The notes below the pieces were generated by a model. It worked only from the letters and a program-made list of their open reading frames with translations, was not told the origin of the DNA and made no database searches. 64,000 bases of DNA from Tomocerus qinae (Eukaryota; Arthropoda; Collembola; Entomobryomorpha; Tomoceridae), in the NCBI GenBank assembly GCA_020055645.1, contig CM034546.1:103499812-103563811 (forward strand). Direction: 5' to 3'. Position numbers and translations under genes: made by a program. Positions 14,401 to 26,800 of the stretch are shown piece after piece. The first letter of the stretch is position 1, and the number at the start of each line of letters is the position of its first letter.

Positions 14401-16221
14401 GCAATCACCTTGTTTTTATTGTCTATCGTGTTTATGGAGTTCATCCTTTTTTGCATAATGAAACTTCAAAAATATTGTACCTTTCTCTTTATGCTTGCTT
14501 TGTTTAGTACTTAATATAATATACTATCTACTAAGCGTATTATTGCACCCTAAACATTGATGCCAGCATTCCCTGTCCTGTATATGAAAAGTGATTTCTA
14601 GTATTCATGTATGAATATAAATGTACTAATAATATTTTTTTATATACAGGATAGCAGAGTTGTCCATGTGGATCATCATGACGAATCAGAAGATCCAATG
14701 GGTGATATCAGAGATTCCAGTCCCAAACCAGAAGACCTTTCTCTGGCGTCTACTGAAATCCGTGTTAAATCGGAGCTAGAGTTTACCCAACTGACACCTG
14801 TGACAGCAGAACTCCCGGAACCTATGGAACTGATGACAAATTCAAATACAGATGGGCCTTTGTCTTCCTCAGCCTTAATGTCAGTGAATCATGATGAGAC
14901 AATCGGATCTGGACTCGGTGTAAACTCAGCTATTCGCATTACCGACTCTCACTTGAATTCAGAACAAGATGCGGACGTGGATGTTGAAGGTGACGAGCCA
15001 GAAGTGGATGTTGACGGTGATGTGGACCAAGAAGAAGAACAACTCCAGCGAGAAGAGAAGCCGTCGAGACGAATTTCGAAGCGGGAGCAAAGAGACCTGA
15101 TGAGCAGCATGGGCTTAGAACAAGATTCAGAATTGCATGGTGGAAGATTTTCCACTGTTGGGGGCAACAGTGTGGTTGGGGGAGGTCGAAGTGGTGGTCG
15201 GAATGGAAGCATTGGAGCAAGCGTGGGTCGGATCACAGGTGCTGGAAGTCGGAGCAAGCGCCCTTTCAATCTATCAGCCTCATCCGTGCCTTTGAACAAT
15301 AATGTGAGTAACAATAACAATAATGAAAAAAGTGCTCATCCTCCACCGAAGAGAACTCGCTCGCACACCAATGCCATCGCTAATCAGAACAATCATAACA
15401 GCAATAGTAGCAGTAGTTCTTTGAACGCTGGAGCCAATGAAAGTGGTGAAAAGGGCAGCGGTGGATCGCCAGGAAACTCTGTAAATACGCTTTCGCTAAC
15501 ATTAACATTTAATGAGTGCTACCTACCAGATAAGTTTTCTCTTTTACTAATATATTGCATGTTATTATGAATTGTAGGTAGCAATTCTGGCTAAAGTAGG
15601 TACGAAGATTACCAACACTCGAACCAAGACTCCTCATTTGCAGATTATACCAGAATCCGGGGTCTTGCGCTGTTCCATGTGTCACTATGAATGTGCATCC
15701 TATGATGACTACAAGAAGCACGAGAAAGTCCATCAGCCAAATTTCTCCTGTCAGTATTGTGGAAAGGGATTTTTCATCAAATGGAACCTCATTGCTCATC
15801 TTCGCACTCATACCGGAGAAAAACCATTCACGTGTTTTTTCTGCAAAGGCTCCTTCCGCCAAAAAGTACATAAATCTCTATTATTTACAAATGTTTGCGT
15901 TGAGACATGCTTAGAGGTTATGGATGTTGATGTTAACTGTTTTATGCTTTTTTCCAGGCTCACTTAATCAAGCACATAAGCTCAGTACATCGCTACCAGG
16001 AAAACAAGGGGAAAGGAGCCGGAAAAAACGCAGGAAATAAAGCAGCTACAGCAACTGCTACTGGTGGCAATACATCCGATTCAAACAGTACCGATCCCGC
16101 AGTGCCTGGTGGCAAAGAAGACTTCTCTTGCTGTTTCTGCGGCGAGCCTTTCGAAAACAAAGACTCCATCCGTCGACATATCTCACAATTCCACCGCGAT
16201 CTCCTGACCCGCTCTCAATAA
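2412..16221 (+). CDS. BTB/POZ C2H2 zinc-finger transcription factor (five coding exons)
   Basis: Spliced coding exons are 2412..2600, 7068..7451, 14650..15480, 15578..15865 and 15958..16221 (651 aa). All four introns are phase 0 with GT/AG ends, and reading frames join exactly. Residues about 13-120 form a BTB domain of the arthropod Tramtrack/lola type (NSFKDESCADAKIVCEG, then HRLILASAS, then VRFIYGGEV). The middle is acidic (DVDVEGDEPEVDVDGDV), then Gly/Ser/Asn-rich with basic patches (SRSKRPF, PPPKRTRS) that could be nuclear-localisation signals. Four C2H2 fingers follow at about 500-520, 526-546, 554-575 and 622-643. The TGEKPF linker joins fingers 2 and 3, and the last intron splits finger 3. 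Family knowledge: BTB dimerises and recruits cofactors while the fingers bind DNA, so a nuclear regulator is expected. The target and exact ortholog are not identifiable. The 189-nt first exon starts at ATG 2412; two adjacent Met codons make the exact start uncertain by one residue. Confidence 0.88.
7452..14649 (+). other. 7.2-kb intron 2 of the BTB zinc-finger gene
   Basis: The intron begins GTAAGT at 7452 and ends TATACAG before 14650. Scanning the frames I found no C2H2 or BTB-like exon, only AT-rich DNA with simple purine or pyrimidine runs. Short frames such as 9391-9822 (-) and 10644-11012 (-) have no domain character. BTB-ZF loci of the lola type can hide alternative zinc-finger exons, but I see none here. 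Confidence 0.6.
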
Positions 16222-19200
16222 CTTGGGAAAGCCGGAGTCCTACTATCAACTACAAAACAATATTACTTTACAAACCACACACAATATATTCTATACTGCC
16301 TACCTTTCCACTCATATCCTACATAAGTCCTTTTACCGTATGGTATGACTAGAGGCTAGGGCAGACGACTAACATAAGAGAGAGAGAGGATGAATACCCT
16401 AACAGTAGAATCCTTTTAACAGAGTCAAATAATACCAATTTAATATTTACAACACTAACCTAATTGAGTACATACAAATATTGAAAATGTATAAAAGGAC
16501 ATTACGAGATGTATTTATCCGAATTAGCGATTATCGGATGATTTTTGGTGACAATTATTAAATTTAGATTAATTAGGATGGTGTCTAGTTCTCCTTTGTA
16601 CCATATATATATATTTAGTGTGTGCAAAAGAGAGCCTGGGAAAAGTTATATTTCTACTAATAAGTATTATGCAAATGAGAAAATAGATGATTACCTCATT
16701 GTTACATTTTTATACAGAAAATTAATTCGAATCACTCTAAAGTCAAACACTTAACAAAGTTTTGTACTTGTACAAATAATGCTTAGGCAATTAGAATATA
16801 GCCGCATTACGATTACCAAACCACTGAAGTGGGCGTTAGCAGTAGTATAAATAGAATAAATATATTATAACCTTTATTATGTAATAATAACTAATTAGAT
16901 ACGTAAGATAGAGATAGAGTTTATCTTATCGATCTGACTAAAAGTGCCTTCCGATCCGCCTTATATTACAGCTTATAAACCTCCTAAAGTGGAATTTATA
17001 CATCCTAAAACTTACCTCCTTATAAGTACTACACAATACTTATATATGAAACAGAATATTGTATAATCAATTGCCTTTTCCTGTCACTAATGTCTTAGTA
17101 GTTACTAACCAATGATGATATAAAGATAGACCACATTATTTATGTTAACGAGAATTAGCAGTATAATGAAATGAGAAAACACAAGTACTAAACGTGAAAA
17201 ATTGCCTTGTTATTGTGAAACAAATGAATTACTGTGACACGACTTTTACACCAAAGTACAAGTCTTGTAGGTAAGAGTGTCTTTTAATGTTGTGCTTACT
17301 CATAATATGAGTAACTTTCATGGATATGGTTTTGATATGATCGTGAAAAGATAAAAAGTGTCAGGATAGCGTAGAATGAATTTATAAAAGGATCTAAATT
17401 GTTTTTATTTGCCTATTGGTTTAACTTACCACATGTACTTATGTACTAGTATCTCAGCTACTTTTACCATTTTGGAAAAAGTCTTTTGTTTGTTGTGTTT
17501 GTATTTTGTATAAGTACCTTAGTCTTTTTAGAAAAAGCAGCTATTCAAACAAAAAATAGCCTAAATTCCACTATTTGTTAAGTTGCATTGTATATCATTA
17601 TTATTAGTTAATTTAGTTTGTACATAAAGTACATTTAATAATTTAGGAAATTTAGGTAGGGAGGAAGAGAAAGATGAAAAGTGCCGGGCTCCGAAGGGTA
17701 ATTTGTGTACAATAATAGCAATTAGATAAATTATAATATCTATCTACTTATAATTAGTACTATTATAGGATTTATGTTTATTTATACGGAGAGATTTTTT
17801 CTTTAGTTAGTTTTTCAGTTTCTTTACCACTAAATTAGATGACTAAATATTAGGAAAATTGATTACAAGTACGACTAGTATTAGATACAATATGAAATCA
17901 TATCCAGATTTCCATTTTTCTATTGTTATTAAATTAGATAATGAATTGGGTAGATAATTAATTCTGATATAAAGCAGGCTGTGTCTGTATTATGTTAGTT
18001 AATAATGTTATTACTAATATGTACTAATTAAAAATAATACTTACGTAAGAATAACTATTGTCTTGAAGATTATTAAACTTATGTACGTAGGGAATAATAT
18101 ATTTAGTTTATTGTATGAGTAAATAGATAGTTGTTGTTAATATGTTATGCTTTTCTACTTTCATTTCTCTCCATCGTTCTTTAATGAATTATGTCTAGGA
18201 TAATTATAAATGTATTATTATTATGAATGATAGATAGATATCTAGTTCTTAGAATTGAGACGAAACTGCCAATTTCGTTTGTTGCAACTTGAGTGTGCGA
18301 CAAAGGGGTTTATTATCATTAGATTCTATTTAATGTCACTGATTTACTGATTGTAATGTAATTGATTCGCTAAGCAATAAAATTATGTTTCCTTAAAGAT
18401 ACATAAAGAGAAACAATACATCTTATACACAAGCAAGTACTCAGCGTAGTTATAAACTTATATCCAAGATTACACGCATATTAGTCAGTCCAATTCCGAT
18501 CTATTGTAGTAATTATTAAGATATTACCTTTACTATGGTTTACAGTTTCATTTAAAGTTTCTTAAACTGCTATGTTGGGAGTATGCTGTGAAGTGTAGCA
18601 ATCTGTTAATGAACCCTAGCTAATAGCTTGAGTTATCTTTAATTTATACTTTGCAATTTCTGTACTGACAGTTACTCTATCACTCCATCTCACATGTAAT
18701 AGAAATGAAATATAGCGAGATAGCTCCAAACTTTCCTATTGCATTAAACGTGGAAAACCAGCTTTTCTATAAGTTAACTGTGTTAGTGTAACAAATAATA
18801 ACACTTGTTTTGTACATTAGAACTTATTTTGTTCATCATGCTCCTATTATGAGATTCTCACATGTATTTCAATAGTAATTTACTTAATAATCTTGCGTAC
18901 TCGAGAACAAATAATGTCAACACTTGTGTTTTCAGTCAATGTCAGTAATGGTAGTTTGTGGTAACATGAATATTTCTGTAGCATTATCAGTTACTACCCT
19001 TACTCATTTATCGTAATGGTCGGTCTTGATGAATTGGAACGAAGTAATGTACTATTGCTGAAATTAAATAAAGTCAAAGTACAATTTAAATGTCCAAATC
19101 CAGTTTCTTCCTTGCAGTTTTATTTAATAGATATTTTGTGCATATTCCAAAGTCCAAGTATCTAAATTACAACATGCATTTTTATCACCAACTATTATAA

Positions 19201-20650
19201 TCTACATAACATTGTCTTAATTGTATTCTTTCTAGCTCAAAAATTACTGAATAGCTTTGGACGACTGGAATGTATAGTAATATTAAATTGTGGAATGCTT
19301 CTGAAACAATACGTAAAGCTACCTACATATCGCAACACGAATAGAATAGGAATCCTTTGTTCTTGATATTTAGGAAGAAGGAATTGTATGGGTAGTTTGT
19401 ATTTCGCATGAGCCAATCTTACCGTTCATTTAGAAATAGATTCACTTTGTATCTATCCTTGTATACCTCCTCTAAACGTCCTTCATCTACTAAAAAAATT
19501 GCATGCTTGTACTGGACCAATCTTATTATACTTGTACACGAATGTATAAGTATGTATGCACTCCAACTAAATGTAATAAGATATACCAATATTTTTTAAG
19601 TATCACCCTGACATACTCTTTTGAGTGTTAGTATTAATAACTTTGCAGAAATAGCCCAAGAACTGGAGATAATATTGGATAGAAAACGTCGTGGATTGTA
19701 TGGGGATTTAATGTAAGTTTATTTCTAATTATTTTTCTGGTATACTTATTTTATCGGTCAGTATCTATATATAGGAGTGAAGGTTTCGTTTGTCATACAC
19801 AGTTAACCCATGTCATTTAAACCACTAAAGATAAATATACTTACCATATGATACTATGTAGTTGTAGAAGGCACTACGTATCATACAATCATACACATAA
19901 GTCACGTAAATAGGAAAAGCAAACTCACATGACTGATGCACATGCTTGAATTGAATAGAAGAGCATATGATAAAGTCAACATTTTACATGTGTGCTTAAG
20001 TTGTGTTAATAAATAGCAAAGTATTACATACACTATCATTGCATAAAGCACACAGACTAATCATCATCATGCGACAAATTCTCTTTATTGTCTTATTTAC
20101 CTTAACTGCCCCTAAAAATGTATGTAGGATTTATTCTCTTTCGTGAGCACCTGACTGCAACTGTTGATTCCATACATACGTATAAAAGTTTTATCTCATT
20201 TTGCTTGTATTATGAATCAGAAAAGTGGTAAGATATCGTTATGTGCTTACAACTAGTAAAAGTGATATAAGTTGAAAGAGTAGATACATTTTAGTCTATC
20301 TGTACACTAGAAGACATAAATTAGGATGCCAAATTGCCACAGCTGACTGTTATTTAGGAGAAACTTGGCCCACTAACTTCTGTTTAACTTAGGTAGCAGA
20401 GGGAGTTATTATTGTAGTGCATAGTTGAGACTATTAAAGTTGAATTGTCATAAAGCTGATTATGACAGACGACACAAAACGGACCAAATAATTGTTAAAT
20501 AGATTTATATCAAATCCCATTTTACATTTCACAAGATTTTAAAGTGAGACAGTGTGAGTAAACTACTTTTTCTAATTCTAGTATGCGTTTTGCACTTTTT
20601 TACTTATTTGGAGTCTCAATGTTAATATCAATGTTGTTTCTGAATTTTAG
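16222..20650. other. 3' UTR of the BTB-ZF gene and intergenic DNA; possible non-coding exon near 19712
   Basis: AT-rich DNA follows the TAA at 16219-16221. Several AATAAA signals occur (for example 16855 and 19068), so the transcript end cannot be chosen. Near 19650-19712 a short stretch ends in ATGTAAGTTT with a good donor at 19713. It could be a 5' UTR exon spliced to the acceptor before 20651 of the SLC46-like gene, but this is only inference. No other gene is seen. Confidence 0.4.
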
Positions 20651-20662
20651 GCATTGTTCAAA

Positions 20663-22727
20663 ATGGCACTTCTAAGTCAAGAAGAAACTTCCGTGAATCG
20701 TTCTCGTTCTTCAATTGAAGAAGATGAAGATGAATTATTATCCTTCGAAAGATCATCTTCAAGAAGTGTTGCATTTATTAAAGGTCTCAAAGACAATATT
20801 TCTGTGGAGCCAATGATGTTTTTCCACATGGTTGCAATGACATGTTCTTCGGTGATTTTACAGCAATTGTACATCGATAGAATCTGTAGAGTAAGGGAGG
20901 GATTCAATGAGACTGTCTGCTTAAATCTAACTGATGAAGCTAACGTCTACTACGGTACCTATATACTAATACATTTAATTTATACCATTTCTCATTGGAT
21001 AAAATCTTAATGAAATCGAATGGACTCTTAAAAAATGTATAACTTATTTATTTAGAGTCAATCGTGGACAAATCTGCTGCAAATTACACGATATACAGAC
21101 AGACCATTGAAACAGGATTCCCAATTTTATTTTCATTGTTCCTCGGTCCATGGACAGATAAACACAGCACCAAACCATCAATGCTCCTTCCAATATTCGG
21201 GTACATGTTGTCAGGTGGCCTTTATATTACATTTGCCTTCCTTCCAGATCTACATCCTCATTATTTCCTTCTTTGCTCCGTCCCGATTGCCCTTTCAGGT
21301 GGGATGGTGGCCCTTGTCTTATCAGTCTTCAGTTTCTTAGCCAAATGTACAGATACGGAAAGCAGAAGCTACAGAATTGCAGTCTTAGAATTATGTTGGT
21401 TTTTTGGAATTCCCATTGGCCTTACGTCAGGAGGATTGGTATACATCTTGTTAATTATTTTTCAATCGCTGACTCAAAAGAAACTGCAATTCTGGCCTTT
21501 TTTGTAGATTTTTAAAAAATTTGGATATCCAGGCGTTTTTATAACTTCTACAAGTCTCTATACAATTTCTTTTATCTACACTTGGATATTTGTCACGGAA
21601 GGAAAATCTAATGCCAGCACAGAAATCGCCTCTAAAAAACGCATCTTTTTAGACATATTTAATATAGAAGCTGTAAGAGATATATTTGCCACTATCTTTC
21701 GGCCAAGAAATGGATCTACGCGATCGTAAACAATTTACTTATAACAATATATACACTTAAAAGCTGAATTTTCAGGAATATAAGAATCTAATGTTAACTG
21801 TGATTTTCATTTAGGTTGATTCTTTTGCTAATCCTTACAATATGTATGAAAATCTTTACAATGTTCGGTGCTGCAAATGTCACGTTCTTGTTTGTCCGTA
21901 AACAACTACATTGGGATTATCAAGAATTTACAACTTTCTCCACATTGGATACCCTTATACAAATATTTGGTAAAACGCTAGCAGTATATCTATTAAAACA
22001 ACTTAAATAGACAAAAATATAACCGAATTGATGGAAATTGCTTTTGGAAAATTACAGGAGGCTGGATTATGATGTTTTTTACTATGAAAATATTTAAATT
22101 GAGGGATACAACAATTGGAATTTTCAGTTCTCTCGGCTATAGTTTATCAGCCGTGGTCTTCGCCTTTGCGTCTGCTGGATGGATGATGTACTTGGGTACG
22201 TGAGACTGCATTTTCAAACTGTGTACTCATACTAAATGCATATGCATAAGAAATAACTGTCCATATTATGATAAAAAAATATTATTTTCAATTATTCCAA
22301 TTACAATATTTTAATTCCTAATTGTTTCTATTCTCAGGAGCTGCTATACAAATGTTTTGCGGATTGACGACAATAGTAATCCGTTCTATGCTATCGAAGT
22401 GTGTGGCAAAAGAAGAATTGGCAAAAGTGTATACTTTTGTTGCATGTGGTGAAGCTGCTATGCCATTGTTGGCAACTGCCTTGTACAGCTCTGTATTTCA
22501 ACTGACGATAAACTCCTTTCCTGGAGCAATGTATTTCATAACGGCTGGATTCAATGGCATTGTATTTCTTTTGTTTTTGTGAGTTACATTAAACCTTCCT
22601 TCCTCGTAAAACATTAAAGCAAACTAATGGGAAATAACATTCATTTATTGTGTTCTTACATTACAGGTATTTTGACTACGTCATGAGGGAATCTCCACAC
22701 ATTCCACTTGATGATAACTCAACGTGA
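20663..22727 (+). CDS. SLC46-family (proton-coupled folate transporter-like) MFS membrane transporter
   Basis: Seven coding exons are 20663..20954, 21056..21438, 21508..21725, 21815..21969, 22058..22195, 22338..22578 and 22667..22727. They join in frame to 495 aa, the usual size for the family. An acidic Ser-rich cytosolic N-terminus (IEEDEDELLSFERSSS) precedes the first membrane helix. SLC46-like marks are VEPMMFFHMVAM with QQLYIDRICR after it, an extracellular NETVCLNLT sequon, the loop 2-3 signature LGPWTDKHSTKPSMLLP, and ESRSYRIAVLELCWFFGIPIG. Hydrophobic segments fill the rest, and the C-terminus is short and acidic. The family carries folates or related solutes across plasma or lysosomal membranes; the substrate here is unknown. 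The ATG at 20663 lies 12 nt inside an exon whose acceptor ends TTTTAG at 20650, so at least one upstream non-coding exon exists. Confidence 0.85.
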
Positions 22728-23287
22728 TTGACCTACTTTTCAAAACTGTGTATTTTGGCACCATCAAAAGTTTTTATGTCAAAAATGTCTTACTTTGATT
22801 TAACACGGGCTCAAAACATGATAATTTATTTTAGTATTATGTAGCATAATGAATGTGAAATTAAATTACATAAATGCAGTGGTAACAAATTGTGAGCTTA
22901 AACTAAAGACATGAACAGAGCATTTTAAGAATTTAGGTACTACTGTTTAGATAAAATATTGTTATTGTTATAAGAATGGACGAATTAGATTTAAACGATA
23001 TACTCTTGTACTACTGTGATGAAATTAGACTTAGTGATTGCTTTAATTAAACTATTGAATAAGTTTATTATTGTTTGCATTTAAAATGAATAATAAATGA
23101 AAAATTTTGTTTATCTACATCCATTTGCAAGCTTGTGTAGTGAATTGGACTACATCCGTTGTAGTCAACATTTACGTTTCGTTACTGAAGTAAATAGGAG
23201 ATTATTAAATGGCACACATTTGTTCTTGAGACTATAAATTGGTCAAAAAGCACCAATTGGGGAGCCAAACCATATGGGCTAGACTTC
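22728..23287 (+). other. 3' UTR of the SLC46-like gene and spacer before the BEL/Pao element
   Basis: An AATAAA at 23092-23097 is a plausible polyadenylation signal about 365 bp after the stop. The last 40 or so bases (ending GGGCTAGACTTC) match a spacer found upstream of arrestin copy 2 (31463-31500), so this is where the arrestin repeat unit begins before the retrotransposon interrupts it. Confidence 0.5.
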
Positions 23288-23641
23288 TGTTGGATTTAGA
23301 ACCCACTTGATTTGCTTTTTGTTTGTTAGTGCAATAAGGCAAGCTCGTTGAGCATTTTAGTTCAGCTCAGTTCAGTTTAGAGAATTGAGAGTTGCAATTC
23401 AGTTGCAGTGCAGAGCGGTTGTTGTCCGTTAGTCTTGTCTCGGAGACGCCGAGAGAAGCGTGCTGCTAATTTCTACTGTGTGACTGGCTGCGTGAGTGGT
23501 TTGTAGAGTGTTTTGTTGTCAGTCAATAAAATCAGTTATTTTATAGTGACCTGACCTTCTCTGCAGTTATTTACCTCATCAGTTTCAGTCAATTGTACAA
23601 CCCGGTCCTAGTGTTTGAGCTTTTAGGCATTGAAAATAACA
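23288..23641 (+). repeat. 5' LTR of the BEL/Pao element
   Basis: The LTR starts TGTTGGATTT and ends AAAATAACA. It contains AATAAA at 23525-23530, a likely polyadenylation signal. It is repeated at 29302-29655 with no difference that I could see. Confidence 0.95.
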
Positions 23642-23645
23642 TTTC

Positions 23646-23664
23646 TGGCGCCCCTGGTTAGGAC
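23646..23664 (+). other. Primer-binding site of the BEL/Pao element
   Basis: TGGCGCCCCTGG begins 4 nt after the 5' LTR. TGG pairs with the CCA end of a tRNA. The G just inside CCA on the implied tRNA would fit an arginine tRNA, but I cannot confirm the primer without a tRNA set. Confidence 0.7.
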
Positions 23665-23802
23665 GCGGGTTTTTTGGGACAATTGACGTAGTCAACAGTA
23701 GAAAAGTGATCGCAGATCAAGATAGTTTTTGTTGAAAAACTGAATTGTTTATTGTGCCATCGTTCGTTGCGTCCATTTGAATTGGGATTTTGGAGATCGA
23801 CG

Positions 23803-26800
23803 ATGGAGAAATTAATACGGGATCGTGACCTGGTAAGGTCGAAGTTCGTGACATTGGCTCTAACCATAGTTGACGAGTTGGCCAAGGAAGGATACGTGAT
23901 CCTAGACGTTAAAGCCAAGTTCGCCCAGATGGAGAGGAGATTCGTCAAACTTGACAAGCTGAACGATAAGATTATTGCTGCACTGGAGATCGAAGGGGAT
24001 CAGGATGAGCAAGCATATGAATCAGAGTTCAACCAGGCAGAAGATGATCGTGACCGTATGGACAGATGCAGAGTTCTAGTAGAACATAGTGTCATCAATG
24101 CGAGTAAGACTACCGAAGACGTCGATGTGTCGGTGAGTCAGATGGGATCCCCCAGTTTGAAGAGGAAGTTTAAACTACCGAAGCTGGAGTGGAAGACATT
24201 TTCTGGAGACCCCAAAGATTGGCTGGGATTTTGGGGGCAATTTTCAAAGATAGACGAAGATGCCAGCATTGAAAACGCCGATAAGTTTCAGTATTTGTTG
24301 CAGGCCGTGGAGAAGGGATCGAGAGCTGGTGAGTTGGTTGGGAGTTTCCCACCTAGTGCGTCGTGTTATCCCAGAGCCATTGAGAGCCTCAAAAATCGTT
24401 TCGGCAGAGATGACATTTTGGTTGAAATATACGTAAGGGAGCTGTTACGTCTTGTGCTTCAAAATGCCATGAACAGTAAGCAAAAAGTGATTTTATCAAG
24501 TTTGTATGATAAATTAGAGACGTACTTAAGAGCTTTAGAAAGTCTGAATGTCACGTGTGACAAGTACGCCGCTATGTTGTATCCTTTGGTGGAGTCCTGC
24601 CTGCCTGAAGATGTGATGCGAGCCTGGGAGAGAAGCAGAGTGCAATTAACCAGTGCTACTACTTTGGGAGGAGTTACTTCAGTTAACCAGTTGACATTGC
24701 TAATGTCATTTCTCCAAACAGAAGTTGAAGGAGAAGAAAGAATCTCAATGGCCCGCAAAGGTTTTGGCATTGAGAAAGAAGACAGAGTAAAGAAAATGAA
24801 ATCAAAAGTTGATGAGATTTCAGATGAGATTCCTACTGCAGCCGGTCTATTTGTGGGAAACAAGGAGCAGAAAAAGAAGCCTTGTTGTATATTTTGTGGG
24901 AAAAATAACCATATGAGCCATAACTGTTTTAAGGCAAGAAATATGTCTATTGACGAAAAGACCAAGTGTGCTGGCAGTAAGAAATGCTGTTTTGATTGTT
25001 TGAAGTTTGGTCATCGATCACGGGATTGCGATGCCAACATTAAATGCAAGAAATGTAATAACAGACATTATGAAGTGATGTGTCGAAAAGTTGAACACTC
25101 AAAAGGAGAGAGCTGCGGAGGCGATAGTAAGAAGGTGACTACGGAAGAAAACCTAGTGAGCGAGTCCTGTATGGCGGAAGTACTCATGCAAACCTTGTTG
25201 GTGAGATTACTTCATAATGATAAGGAGCTCGTCGTCCGTGCAGTTTTGGATTCAGGGTCACAGCGTTCATATCTTCGTGAAGATGCAGCTAGGGCTATAG
25301 GCTACTCCAGTGTGGGTGAAGAAAGAGTTCGACATAGTTTGTTCGGTGGGTCGAAGTCTGATGTTCGAGTTCACCAGAAGTACCAGATTCGTGTAGCAAG
25401 TATGGATAAGAAATATATTTGCAATTTCCTGGTATTAGATGAAGAAAGCATCTGTGGTAATTTACCAGTAGCCAGATCGGGACCGTGGATGGATGAAGTG
25501 AAACGACTGGGAATTCCAATTACTGATTGTGGAAGTGATCGTCGTGACATTCAGCTCCTGATTGGTGTTGACGTTTGTAAAAGATTAGAGACTGGTCAAA
25601 AGTTTGATTTTGTTTGTGGTCCGTCAGCGGTTGAGACTCGCCTTGGATGGACACTCTGTGGTAAAGCTATGGGACAAGAATCGAAACACGACAGTTCTCT
25701 ACTAGTTACAAATCTATTTGTTCGGGAGGCGGAGGTGCAAGACTTGTGGAGATTGGACACAATAGGCATTACCGACCCCGCCGAAAATAAATCAAGAGAA
25801 GAGCTGCAGCAGGCAGCTATGGATTATTTTTTGGATACTGTGAAGAAAGATGCTGACGGAAGATATGAAGTTAGTCTTCCATGGATTGCTGGTCATAGAG
25901 ATTTACCGAGCAATAAGATCTTGGCGGAGAAGCGGTTACGGTCTGCCACCAAGAAAATTCGTTCTGAAGGAGTGATGGAATCCTATCAGAAGATTTTTGA
26001 CGATTGGGAGGAAGAAGGAATCATTGAAGAAGTTCCTCCAGAAGAGGTTAGTGCGTTTGGACACTATCTACCTCATCGAGCTGTCTTGAAAGCAAATAGT
26101 GAGACGACGCCGGTTCGGCCGGTTTTTGATGCCTCTGCCAAAGAGAAATTTTCTCCATCTTTAAATGATTGTTTGGAAAAAGGGCCGAATTTGCTGGAGC
26201 TGATTCCAGATGTAGTGACCCGATTCCGGTTGGAGAAAATAGGTGTGGTGGCGGATATTAAGAAGGCTTTTCTTCAAATCAGTGTTAGATCGGAAGATAG
26301 GAATTATCTTCGATTTCTCTGGTGGGAGGGTTCGGGAAAAGATGGAAAATTGATGCAGTCTGGAGCCAGTGGTGTAGTTCCACAGGAAGGAAGAATTAAG
26401 GAGTACCGCCATAGACGTGTTGTGTTCGGGGTATCTTCCAGTCCGTTTCTGTTGGGGGCTACAATCAATTTCCATTTAGAGAAGGCACCTGAAGAATTTC
26501 AAGATACAGCTAAGAAATTGAAGTCCTCGTTTTATGTGGATAATTGTGTGACGAGTCTTGGAAGTCAAGAAGAAGTCCAAAAGTTTGTAAGGGAGTCCAC
26601 GAAATTAATGTCGACAGCGAAGTTCGATTTAAGAGGATGGATGACCAGTTTAGACTGTGAGAGACAGTCATTTCCTGTGTTGGGTCTTACTTGGGATTTA
26701 GTTGGGGATAGTTTGTGCTGTGATATGAGAGCCATTTCCCCTGAAGTAGATGTACCCGTAACAAAGCGAAGAATTCTGTCAGCTGCGCATAGTGTGTTTG

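Noticed and set aside
14939-15320. - strand frames over BTB-ZF exon 3
   Set aside because: They are shadows of the acidic and Gly/Ser-rich coding exon on the + strand.
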